NCBI RefSeq assembly: GCF_034674885.1
Contig: NZ_JAUCDS010000007.1
Coordinates: 1-64,000 of the forward strand
Origin: Castellaniella sp034674885
GTDB lineage: Bacteria; Pseudomonadota; Gammaproteobacteria; Burkholderiales; Burkholderiaceae_B
Direction: 5' to 3'
DNA length: 64,000 bases
The position numbers and the translations under genes were made by a program. Below are positions 33,744-41,360 of this stretch, in pieces (position 1 is the stretch's first letter; every line of letters starts with the position of its first letter). A model generated the notes under the pieces. It did no database searches and was not told the origin of the DNA. It was given only the letters and a program-made list of their open reading frames with translations.

Positions 33744-34814
33744 ATGCGCACCGCATCCGACCCGCCCATGCCCAGCGCCAGCGCGCCCGCGCCCCGCCGG
33801 ATCCTGACCTACCGGCGTCTGGTCTTCCTGGCCTGGTTCCTGACCCTGGACCTGATCATGTTCGGCGCCTTCGTGCGCCTGACCGACTCGGGCCTGGGCT
33901 GCCCCGACTGGCCAGGCTGCTACGGCCATTTCAGCCCGCTGGGGGCCAGCGAATCCATCCAGCAGGCACTACAGGCCATGCCGTACGGTCCTGTCAGCGC
34001 CTTCCAGGCCTGGGTCGAGATGATCCACCGCTACGCCGGGGCCTTTCTGGGCATGCTGATCATCGGCTTTACCTTTCTGGCCTGGCGGCTGCGCCGGCAG
34101 CTGGCGCACAGCCCGGCGCTGTCCACCGCCGTCCTGGGCCTGGTCTGCCTGCAGGGCGCCTTCGGCGCCTGGACCGTCACCCATCGCCTGATGCCGCTGG
34201 TGGTCACCACCCACCTGGTCCTGGGCATGAGCCTGCTGGCCGTGATGACCTGGCTGGCCGCCCGCGAAAAGGCCCACGACCCGGTTCCCGCTGCGCTGGC
34301 CAGCGGGCGGCCCTGGATGGCGCTGGGGCTGGCGGTGCTGTTCCTGCAGCTCGCCCTGGGCGGCTGGGTCAGCACCAACTACGCCGCCCTGGCGTGCATG
34401 GATTTCCCCACCTGCCACGGGGCCTGGATACCGTCCATGGACTTCCAGGGCGGGTTTTCGGTGTTGCGCGGCCTGGGCAAACAGGCCAGCGGCGACCTGA
34501 TTTCGCAAGACGCCCTGACCGCCATCCACTGGACTCACCGCAATTTCGCGCTGGTGGTGCTGGCCCTGCTGGGCTGCCTGGCCTGGCGCTGGCGCCAGGT
34601 CCCCGGTCTGCGCGGGCCGTCCCGTCTGCTGCTGGCGCTGCTGGCGCTGCAGCTGCTCACCGGCCTGACCACGATTTTCTTCCAATGGCCGCTGCTGATC
34701 GCCGTGATGCACAACGGCGGCGCCGCCGGCCTGGTGCTGGTCAGCGTGACCCTGCTGTGGCGCCTGGCCCAGGCAGGGAAACCCCCTAGCGGCAAGCGCC
34801 TCCAGGACGCCTAG
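33744..34814 (+). CDS. ctaA: heme A synthase CtaA (Cox15)
   Basis: A 356-aa eight-helix membrane enzyme that converts heme O to heme A. Conserved histidine sites lie in VEMIHRYAGAFLG, TVTHRLMPLVVTTHLVLG and IHWTHRNFALV. The first extracytoplasmic loop has LTDSGLGCPDWPGCYG with a Cys pair, and the second has ACMDFPTCHG. It sits between the SCO-like gene and ctaB. Confidence 0.96.
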   Translation: MRTASDPPMPSASAPAPRRILTYRRLVFLAWFLTLDLIMFGAFVRLTDSGLGCPDWPGCYGHFSPLGASESIQQALQAMPYGPVSAFQAWVEMIHRYAGAFLGMLIIGFTFLAWRLRRQLAHSPALSTAVLGLVCLQGAFGAWTVTHRLMPLVVTTHLVLGMSLLAVMTWLAAREKAHDPVPAALASGRPWMALGLAVLFLQLALGGWVSTNYAALACMDFPTCHGAWIPSMDFQGGFSVLRGLGKQASGDLISQDALTAIHWTHRNFALVVLALLGCLAWRWRQVPGLRGPSRLLLALLALQLLTGLTTIFFQWPLLIAVMHNGGAAGLVLVSVTLLWRLAQAGKPPSGKRLQDA

Positions 34815-34824
34815 AATTGATCCC

Positions 34825-35730
34825 ATGACGACCGCTGCTGCTGCCCATCACCCATCCCTGCTGCGCCAATACCTGGTGCTGACCAAACCCCGAGTCACCC
34901 AACTGGCGGTCTTCTGTGCCGTCATCGGCATGTTCCTGGCCGTGCCCGGCCTGCCCGACCTGGGCCGGGTGGCCGCCGCCACGCTGGGCATCTGGCTGCT
35001 GGCCGCCGCCGCGTTTTCCGTCAATTGCCTGATCGAACGCGAAACCGACGCCCGCATGCGCCGCACAGCGCGGCGCGGCACGGCCTCGGGCCAGATCACC
35101 CCGCCCCAGGTGCTGCTGATGGCCGGGGTGCTGGGCGGGGCCGGCATGGTCATCCTGAACACCTGGGTCAACGCCCTGACCATGTGGCTGACCTTCGCCA
35201 CATTCGTCGGCTACGCCCTGATCTACACCGCCATCCTGAAACCCCTGACGCCCCAGAACATCGTCATCGGCGGGTTCTCCGGCGCCATGCCGCCCGCCCT
35301 GGGCTGGGCCGCCATGGCCGACGCCGTCCCGGCCGAGGCCTGGATCCTGGTGCTGATCATCTTCATCTGGACCCCACCGCACTTCTGGGCGCTGGCCCTG
35401 TACCGCCACCACGACTACGAGGAATCCGGCCTGCCCATGCTGCCGGTCACGCACGGCCAGAACTTCACCCAGCTGCACGTGCTGCTCTACAGCATCGCCC
35501 TGTTCGCCGCATCGCTGCTGCCCTACGTGATCCGCATGAGCGGCCCGGCCTACCTGGCGGCGGCCACCGTGCTCAGCGGCTACTTCGTGTGGCAATCCTT
35601 TGTCCTATATCGAAACTATTCCGACGCACGAGCGCGTAAACTGTTCTGGTATTCGATTCTGTATCTGGCTCTGCTGTTCGCAGCGCTGTTGCTGGATCAC
35701 TGGGTTGGCCTGGCATTGGGCAGCAACTGA
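34825..35730 (+). CDS. ctaB: heme O synthase (protoheme IX farnesyltransferase) CtaB
   Basis: A 301-aa UbiA-superfamily membrane prenyltransferase. The first Asp-rich motif region is NCLIERETDARMRRT, with FSGAMPPALGW and TPPHFWALALYRHHDYEESG as the heme O synthase signatures. It makes the substrate of CtaA. The gene starts 10 nt after ctaA. Confidence 0.96.
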   Translation: MTTAAAAHHPSLLRQYLVLTKPRVTQLAVFCAVIGMFLAVPGLPDLGRVAAATLGIWLLAAAAFSVNCLIERETDARMRRTARRGTASGQITPPQVLLMAGVLGGAGMVILNTWVNALTMWLTFATFVGYALIYTAILKPLTPQNIVIGGFSGAMPPALGWAAMADAVPAEAWILVLIIFIWTPPHFWALALYRHHDYEESGLPMLPVTHGQNFTQLHVLLYSIALFAASLLPYVIRMSGPAYLAAATVLSGYFVWQSFVLYRNYSDARARKLFWYSILYLALLFAALLLDHWVGLALGSN

Positions 35731-35794
35731 TCCGTCCCCGGAACACACGCAGCACGCATGTCAGGCGCCTACCCCCTGACCCTGTAGGAATAGC

Positions 35795-36406
35795 ATGTCC
35801 ATTTCGTTTTCCGCCGCCCGCCGCACCCTGTTGACGGGGGCCATCGCCGCCCTGCCCCTGGCCCTGATGGGCTGCAACTCCAAAGCCGCCGGCCCCCTGC
35901 CCTTCGAGGGCAACGACATCAGCGGCACCCACCTGGGGCGGGACCTGTCCATGGTCGACACCACCGGCGCCACCCGCACCCTGGCCGACTACAAGGGCAA
36001 GGTCCTGCTGGTGTTCTTCGGCTACACCCAATGCCCCGACGTCTGCCCGACCGCCATGGCGCAGGCCGCCCAGGCCCTGCAACTGCTGGGCGACCAGGCC
36101 GCGAAGGTCCAGGTCATCATGATTTCCGTCGATCCGGCCCGCGACACGCCGGCCATCCTGGGCGCCTATGTGCATGCCTTCGATCCGTCCTTCATCGGTC
36201 TGACGGGCACTCCGGAACAGCTGGACAAGACCGCGCGCTCGTTCAAGGCCTTCTACGCCAAAGAAGCCGGTCCCACGCCCGAGCAATACGCCATGAACCA
36301 TTCGGCAGCGTTCTACCTGATGGACCAGGCCGGCGAGGCCCGCGCCCTGCTGGGGCCCGCGCTGACCCCCGAAGACATGGCCCACGACATCAAGCTTTTG
36401 CTGTAG
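35795..36406 (+). CDS. sco1: SCO1/SenC copper chaperone lipoprotein
   Basis: A 203-aa protein. A lipoprotein signal with lipobox LALMGC precedes a thioredoxin fold. The copper site CPDVCP follows FFGYTQ, with the third ligand His in MNHSAAFYLMD. It loads or reduces the CuA site of subunit II. The last 17 nt overlap the end of the converging antiporter gene. Confidence 0.95.
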   Translation: MSISFSAARRTLLTGAIAALPLALMGCNSKAAGPLPFEGNDISGTHLGRDLSMVDTTGATRTLADYKGKVLLVFFGYTQCPDVCPTAMAQAAQALQLLGDQAAKVQVIMISVDPARDTPAILGAYVHAFDPSFIGLTGTPEQLDKTARSFKAFYAKEAGPTPEQYAMNHSAAFYLMDQAGEARALLGPALTPEDMAHDIKLLL

Positions 36407-39035
36407 TCCCATCGGCCTCATCGAGGCCCGCTTCCTGATCGGCATCCCGACCGACATCCTGACCCTCGGCGGTTGCCTCGGGTGCTGCTGGGGCCGCCGC
36501 CACAGGCGCATGCAGGTCGGGCAGCGGTTCGTGCTGCCGTTCACCCGATTCGAACTGCTGCCAGACTTCCACCGCCCGCAGGCGCTGGCGCACGATGGCG
36601 TCGATTTTCTCGCGCAAGTCGGGCAGGCGCGCCAGCAGCTTCTTGAAATCCCTTTCCTGCAGCATCAACAGGCGGCTGTAGCCCAGCGACCGCACGCGCG
36701 CCTGGAAGTCATGGTTCAAGGCCAGCGCCATTTCGCCGAAGATCTGGCCGCTGCCCAGTTCAGCCGTCGTGCCGTCCGGCAGATCCAGCACCACCGCGCC
36801 GGATGCCACGAAATACATGGCGCGACTGCGTCCGATGCGGGTGGGGATCTCCTGTCCGGGCACCACCAGCCGGGGTTTCAGCACTTTGCAGATCGCTGCC
36901 ATGGTGGCCGCGTCCAGCCCCTCGAACAGGCTGACCCGCTCTACCATGGCGGCAGCACTTAGGGCGATGTCCAGGCCGTGGTGCCTTTCCAGGGCTCCCC
37001 AGCGCGTCTCCACCTGCTGGATCAGGTCGGAATAGGTCTCGCCGCTGATCAGGTTCTGCGCCAGCATGTCGCGATAACGCATGCGTTCCAGCGACCGCGC
37101 CATCCGCGCCAGGTAGGCTTCCTGCAGATGCTGCGCGTAGCTGGGGTACTGCAGCGCCATGGCCTGCAAGGCACCTTCCAGCAGGGTCAGGCGGCGCTGG
37201 TGGGCGGCGATGATGATATCCGCGACCTCGGGTCCCAGCAAGGGCTGCACGTCGGTGCGCGCGAACTGGATCAGGCGGCGCGCCACGGCCCATTTGCACA
37301 TCAGGTTGGTGAAACGCTGCGCCAGTTCGCGCGCCAGCCAGAACGGCTTTCCCGTCAGGTGGTGCAGGCGCAGGGCCAGCCGCAGGGAATTGGCATAGCG
37401 CAGATCGCCTTCGATGGCAGATTCGAAACCGGCCAGACCGCCGACCCGCACCGCATCGCCCAGGCGCTCGGCGCGGGCCAACAGGGATTCTGCCGTACGC
37501 CAGTCCACCACCTGGGCCTTCAGGGTCTCGAAGAACATTTCTTCTTCCCGGCCCGCCAGGATGCCCATGCCCACGGCGACCTTCTGGTCCATGGACAACT
37601 GATGCACCTGCGCCGCATCCACGCTGGCCTGGCTGGCATCGAAGACGGCGTTCAGGCGATCCAGCACTTCCTGGCCGATATGTTCATGGCGGGCGATTTC
37701 CTCGATGCGCAGCCGCAGGGATTCCAGTTCCACCACCTGGGCCTGGTCGCGCAGCGCACGGTCCACCGGCGACAGCTGATTCAGGCCCAGCCGGGCGATC
37801 AGGGGACGCAGGGTCAGGCCGTTGACGAACAGCGTCATCAGCACGAAGCCCGTGGTCGCCACCGCGATGAACTGGCGGGCCTCGTGCGGCACGGCCGGCT
37901 GTTCCGTGACGGCCAGGGCCAGGGCCAGCGACACCGCGCCGCGCAGGCCGCCCAGCAGCATCACCGCCCGATACGAGGGGCTGACCCGGGTGCTCAGCCG
38001 CAGCCGCCCCAGCACGGGCAGCAGGCCGTAGACCATGACCGCCCGCGCGGCCAGGGTGACGATGAAGACCACCAGGATCAGGAAGACTTCCATCCAGGTG
38101 ATTTCCGCCATCATGCGAGGGATCAGCATGGCGGCAAACAGGAAGATCAGGGAATTGGCCCAGAAGCCGAACTGCGCCCAGGCGCCTTCCAGCTGTTCGA
38201 AAGTCGTGGGCGACATGCGGGTGCGGCCGTTGGACCCCACGACCAGGCCGGCAATCACCGTCGCCACCACGCCGGACACGCCCAGATAGTGTTCGGCCAC
38301 GTAAAAGGTCAGGTAGGCCAGGGCCACGGTCAGGGTGACTTCGGCCGCCGGCCAGCCACGCAGCCAGCGAAACAGCGCCGTTGCCAGCCGGCCCATGGCC
38401 AGGCCGGCCAGGCCGCCGCCGATGAAGCTGAGCAGGAAGCTGCCGATGACGGTGGACATGGCCAGTTCCCCGCCGCTGAACAACACGCTGAGCAGCACGG
38501 AATACAGGGCGATCGACGCCGCATCGTTGAACAGGGATTCGCCTTCGACCAGGGTGGTCAGGCGGCGCGGCGCCCCGACCTCGCGGAAGATCCCGACCAC
38601 GGCCACCGGGTCCGTGGTGGCGACGATGGCCCCCAGCATCAGGCAGACCACCAGGCCATAGGGCGAAATCGCGGCCAGGGAAAAGCCCACCGCCACCGTG
38701 CACACCACCACGGCCACGATGGCCATCACCAGGATCGGGCTGATGTCGTCGAGCAACCGGCGGATGTTCATCGCCAATGCCGTCTCGAACAGCAGCACCG
38801 GCAGGAAGACGAACAGGAAGGTCTCGGAGGAGATCTCGAAGTGCTGCAGCGAATCCAGGAAATCCGCCACCACGCCCGGCGCCCAGCCGTGCACGTGGAT
38901 GACCACGCCCAGCACGAAACCGACGATGGCCAGCAGTACGGAATACGGCAGGCGCAGGCGGCCTGCCAAGGGCGGCATGAAGGAAATCAGAGCCAGCAGC
39001 CCGGCCAGGCCAAAGACCAAGAGGCCTATTTTCAT
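36390..39035 (-). CDS. CPA1-type cation/proton antiporter with C-terminal cNMP-binding domain
   Basis: An 881-aa protein. Residues 1-420 form a 12-13 helix NhaP/CPA1 antiporter, with TTDPVAVVGIFREVG and the FNDAASIALY region as ion-exchange motifs. A long helical cytoplasmic part follows (about 420-720). A cyclic nucleotide-binding fold ends the protein: VSLFEGLDAATMAAI, then GSGQIFGEMALALN. This layout resembles plant SOS1 and related bacterial proteins. ATG at 39035 is preferred over TTG at 39041. It exports Na+ or K+ for protons; the nucleotide, if any, is unknown. Confidence 0.88.
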   Translation of the reverse strand: MKIGLLVFGLAGLLALISFMPPLAGRLRLPYSVLLAIVGFVLGVVIHVHGWAPGVVADFLDSLQHFEISSETFLFVFLPVLLFETALAMNIRRLLDDISPILVMAIVAVVVCTVAVGFSLAAISPYGLVVCLMLGAIVATTDPVAVVGIFREVGAPRRLTTLVEGESLFNDAASIALYSVLLSVLFSGGELAMSTVIGSFLLSFIGGGLAGLAMGRLATALFRWLRGWPAAEVTLTVALAYLTFYVAEHYLGVSGVVATVIAGLVVGSNGRTRMSPTTFEQLEGAWAQFGFWANSLIFLFAAMLIPRMMAEITWMEVFLILVVFIVTLAARAVMVYGLLPVLGRLRLSTRVSPSYRAVMLLGGLRGAVSLALALAVTEQPAVPHEARQFIAVATTGFVLMTLFVNGLTLRPLIARLGLNQLSPVDRALRDQAQVVELESLRLRIEEIARHEHIGQEVLDRLNAVFDASQASVDAAQVHQLSMDQKVAVGMGILAGREEEMFFETLKAQVVDWRTAESLLARAERLGDAVRVGGLAGFESAIEGDLRYANSLRLALRLHHLTGKPFWLARELAQRFTNLMCKWAVARRLIQFARTDVQPLLGPEVADIIIAAHQRRLTLLEGALQAMALQYPSYAQHLQEAYLARMARSLERMRYRDMLAQNLISGETYSDLIQQVETRWGALERHHGLDIALSAAAMVERVSLFEGLDAATMAAICKVLKPRLVVPGQEIPTRIGRSRAMYFVASGAVVLDLPDGTTAELGSGQIFGEMALALNHDFQARVRSLGYSRLLMLQERDFKKLLARLPDLREKIDAIVRQRLRAVEVWQQFESGERQHEPLPDLHAPVAAAPAAPEATAEGQDVGRDADQEAGLDEADGTTAKA

Positions 39036-39119
39036 GGTCAAAACACATCACAATAGTCGCGTCGCCTATTATGTTACAGGCGGGCCGGACGTGTCTGAAA
39101 GAATATGTGGCCCCCACGC

Positions 39120-39215
39120 TGCGCCTGCGGCTTGCTGTCCACCTCGCGGCCTGCATGCCGCTCGGATTCACCAGGCACAGGCCAGTCCTCAGGACTGTCC
39201 TGTGTCCGGGCTTAT
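39120..39215 (+). repeat. dispersed intergenic repeat, second copy
   Basis: The core at 39140-39170 (CACCTCGCGGCCTGCATGCC and the next 11 nt) matches the reverse complement of 7274-7303 with few differences. Downstream both copies carry a hairpin built on CAGTCC/GGACTG (here CAGTCCT at 39183-39189 with AGGACTG at 39191-39197) and a CTGT-rich end. It therefore is an inverted relative of the 7.2-kb element. Confidence 0.65.
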
Positions 39216-39270
39216 CCCCCAAGGGGGCGCTTTCTGCCTTGGGGCGGCCCAGCGGCAAAAAGGCGCGCAC

Positions 39271-39300
39271 AAAAAAAGGGATGTCATTGGAGACATCCCT
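39271..39300 (-). terminator. rho-independent terminator of rpoH
   Basis: On the minus strand, stem AGGGATGTC with GACATCCCT (9 bp, loop 6 nt) is followed by a run of seven T. It lies 160 nt after the rpoH stop. Confidence 0.85.
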
Positions 39301-39460
39301 TGAACATCCGCTTCGATAGGGAGGGGAAGAGGAGAAGCAGAAGCGGACGACAAGACGACGCGACCCGAAGGCCGGACGTTCGTCCATGTCATGTTAGTCC
39401 GGCGGTTCCGTCGAAAGTTCAGCCCTCGGCAGGCCTAAATCGTAACAAATGCTATCTGCG

Positions 39461-40366
39461 TCAGGCAGCCAGGAAATCCGGCCGCTGATCCGCCAGGGCA
39501 ATCTTCAGTTTCTTCAGGGCAGCGGATTCGATCTGACGGACGCGTTCGGCCGAAATGCCGTATTCAGCGGCCAGTTCGTGCAAGGTGGCGCCGCCATCGT
39601 CGGCCAGCCAGCGGGCCTGCACGATGTGCCGAGAGCGATCGTCCAGCGCGTCCAGGGCATCGGCCAGGCCCTGGCTTTGCAGGGCATCCATGCTGCGGCG
39701 GGCCAATACCTGGGCCGGTTCCTGACTATCGTCAGCCAGCCAGGCGATGGGCGCGAAGCGGTCTTCGTCATCGGCCTGCGCATCCAGGGCGCAATCCCCG
39801 CCCGACAGGCGGACTTCCATTTCGGAGACGTCTTCCGGGCGCACGCCGAGTTCGCGGGCGATATCGGAGACCTGGTCCGGCGCCAGCGTGCGGCCGTCCG
39901 GGCGCATGCGCCGCAGATTGAAGAACAGCTTGCGCTGGGCCTTGGTGGTGGCGATTTTCACCAGACGCCAGTTGCGCACCACGTATTCATGAATTTCGGC
40001 GCGGATCCAGTGCACGGCAAAGGACACCAGGCGCACCCCGCGATCGGGGTCGAAGCGGCGCACGGCCTTCATCAGGCCGATATTGCCTTCCTGGATCAGG
40101 TCGGCGTGCGCCAGCCCGTAGCCCAGGTACTGGCGCGCGACGGACACCACCAGCCGCAGGTGGGACAGAATCAGTTCGCGGGCGGCTTCCAGGTCGTTGT
40201 CGTCGCGCAGACGGCGGCCCAGGCTGGATTCCTGGTCGATCGTCAGCATGGGCAGGCGATTGACCGCCCCGATGTAGGCATCGATGGTGCCCAGGGCCCC
40301 CGGGTTGGAAATGGCCTGCGCAAGCTGGGCCGGCGCCAACACCAGGGAAGACGAAGTGTGGCTCAT
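39461..40366 (-). CDS. rpoH: RNA polymerase sigma-32 factor RpoH
   Basis: A 301-aa sigma factor of the heat-shock group. The RpoH box QRKLFFNLR is at residues 144-152, region 2 has DLIQEGNIGLMKAVRRFDP and FAVHWIRAEI, and region 4 ends with AAEYGISAERVRQIES. It directs transcription of chaperone and protease genes such as hslVU in this window. A perfect CIRCE element lies 31 nt upstream of its ATG, pointing to HrcA repression. Confidence 0.97.
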   Translation of the reverse strand: MSHTSSSLVLAPAQLAQAISNPGALGTIDAYIGAVNRLPMLTIDQESSLGRRLRDDNDLEAARELILSHLRLVVSVARQYLGYGLAHADLIQEGNIGLMKAVRRFDPDRGVRLVSFAVHWIRAEIHEYVVRNWRLVKIATTKAQRKLFFNLRRMRPDGRTLAPDQVSDIARELGVRPEDVSEMEVRLSGGDCALDAQADDEDRFAPIAWLADDSQEPAQVLARRSMDALQSQGLADALDALDDRSRHIVQARWLADDGGATLHELAAEYGISAERVRQIESAALKKLKIALADQRPDFLAA

Positions 40367-40397
40367 GGCAAAATCCTTGGGATCATACCCAGTGATC

Positions 40398-40424
40398 TTA
40401 GCACTCTATGTGCCAGAGTGCTAA
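40398..40424 (-). promoter_or_regulatory. CIRCE element (HrcA operator) upstream of rpoH
   Basis: TTAGCACTC (40398-40406), nine nt, then GAGTGCTAA (40416-40424): an exact match to the CIRCE consensus. It lies 31 nt upstream of the rpoH start and 64 nt after the stop of the exonuclease-type gene, so rpoH is the only adjacent downstream gene. Confidence 0.93.
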
Positions 40425-40488
40425 TTTTCAGGTAACAGGGTTTAGACGGACGCCGGTCGGGAAAGTTCCCTGCGCCGGCAGCCCCGTC

Positions 40489-41343
40489 CTACGGCAGTTC
40501 CAGATCCGCCACCAGCGGGGCGTGATCCGAGATTTTCTTCCAGGGCGCGCCATGCAGCACCCGCGCGCGGCGCACGGCAAAGCCGCGCTGGTAGATGCGG
40601 TCCAGGCGCAGCCAGGGAAAGACCGAAGGAAAGGTTCTCGGTGGCGGTGTCAGGCGCGCGCCATGGCCCATCATCGACAGCGCGGGCGCCGATCCCACCC
40701 GCTGCCCCGGCAGCCAGAACATGCGCCGGCGCAGCTGCGCCACCCGATGGCGCAGGCGATAGATCTCATCCATCCCCTGGGGGGCGGCGGCAAAGACCTC
40801 TACCAGCCCCAATTGTTCGACGAACAGAGGGGCCAGGCGGTTGGTCCAGTCATTGAAGTCGCCGGCGATCAGCAGCGGTTCGGAATCCGGCACCAGCCGG
40901 CGGATGCGCTCGACCAGGGCCTGCACCTGGCGCGAACGGCCGCTGGCCAACAGCCCCAGATGCACCACCAGACAATGCACCGGCGTGCCTTCGACCTGCA
41001 CGATCCCGTGCAGCAGACCGCGCTGTTCCAGGCGGTGATCGGAAATATCCTGGTTCTCGTGGTACAGGATGGGATAACGCGACAACAGGGCGTTGCCGTG
41101 GTCGGTCGCTATCCGCACGGCATTGCAGCCGTAGGCGGCCTGCATGTGCATGGCCGCCGCCAGGGATTCGTGCTGCGCATCCAGGCTGCCGTGGCGCTGG
41201 TTGCGCCCCTGGACTTCCTGCAGGAACAGCAGATCAGGGCGCAGGCCATAGAGCCCCAGCCGCAGGTCCGCCAGCGATTCCCGCCCACCGCTGGCCGAAC
41301 GGCCCTTGTGGATGTTGTAGCTGACGACCCGCACGACTGACAT
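40489..41343 (-). CDS. endonuclease/exonuclease/phosphatase family protein
   Basis: A 284-aa EEP-fold protein. Motifs: VVSYNIHKGR at the start, FLQEVQGRN, LVVHLGL, IAGDFNDW and the terminal KISDHAPLVADLEL with the catalytic Asp-His. It is probably a metal-dependent phosphodiesterase acting on nucleic acid or a phospholipid headgroup. It is the last gene of a row fmdB-DUF502-aspS-EEP with a 17-nt gap to aspS. Confidence 0.88.
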   Translation of the reverse strand: MSVVRVVSYNIHKGRSASGGRESLADLRLGLYGLRPDLLFLQEVQGRNQRHGSLDAQHESLAAAMHMQAAYGCNAVRIATDHGNALLSRYPILYHENQDISDHRLEQRGLLHGIVQVEGTPVHCLVVHLGLLASGRSRQVQALVERIRRLVPDSEPLLIAGDFNDWTNRLAPLFVEQLGLVEVFAAAPQGMDEIYRLRHRVAQLRRRMFWLPGQRVGSAPALSMMGHGARLTPPPRTFPSVFPWLRLDRIYQRGFAVRRARVLHGAPWKKISDHAPLVADLELP

Positions 41344-41360
41344 GCCCCGGCCCTCCGGTG

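Larger units (their letters stand above)
39036..39460. other. 425-nt gap with dispersed repeat and rpoH terminator
   Basis: No gene is recognised. Open frames here look like translated repeat DNA. The gap holds the dispersed element at 39120-39215 and the rpoH terminator at 39271-39300. Another stem, GCCGGAC/GTCCGGC at 39371-39403, has no T run. Confidence 0.6.

Noticed and set aside
36978..39056. A 692-codon open frame opposite the cation antiporter gene
   Set aside because: The translation is rich in Gln, His, Arg and Gly without domain structure; it mirrors the antisense of a real gene.
39071..39319. Small protein gene in the antiporter-rpoH gap
   Set aside because: Its translation resembles the translated repeat at 7.2 kb in short stretches, which is explained by the dispersed DNA repeat rather than by a conserved protein.
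39371..39403. Intrinsic terminator GCCGGAC/GTCCGGC after rpoH
   Set aside because: There is no T run on either strand and the loop is 19 nt; the hairpin at 39271-39300 fits much better.
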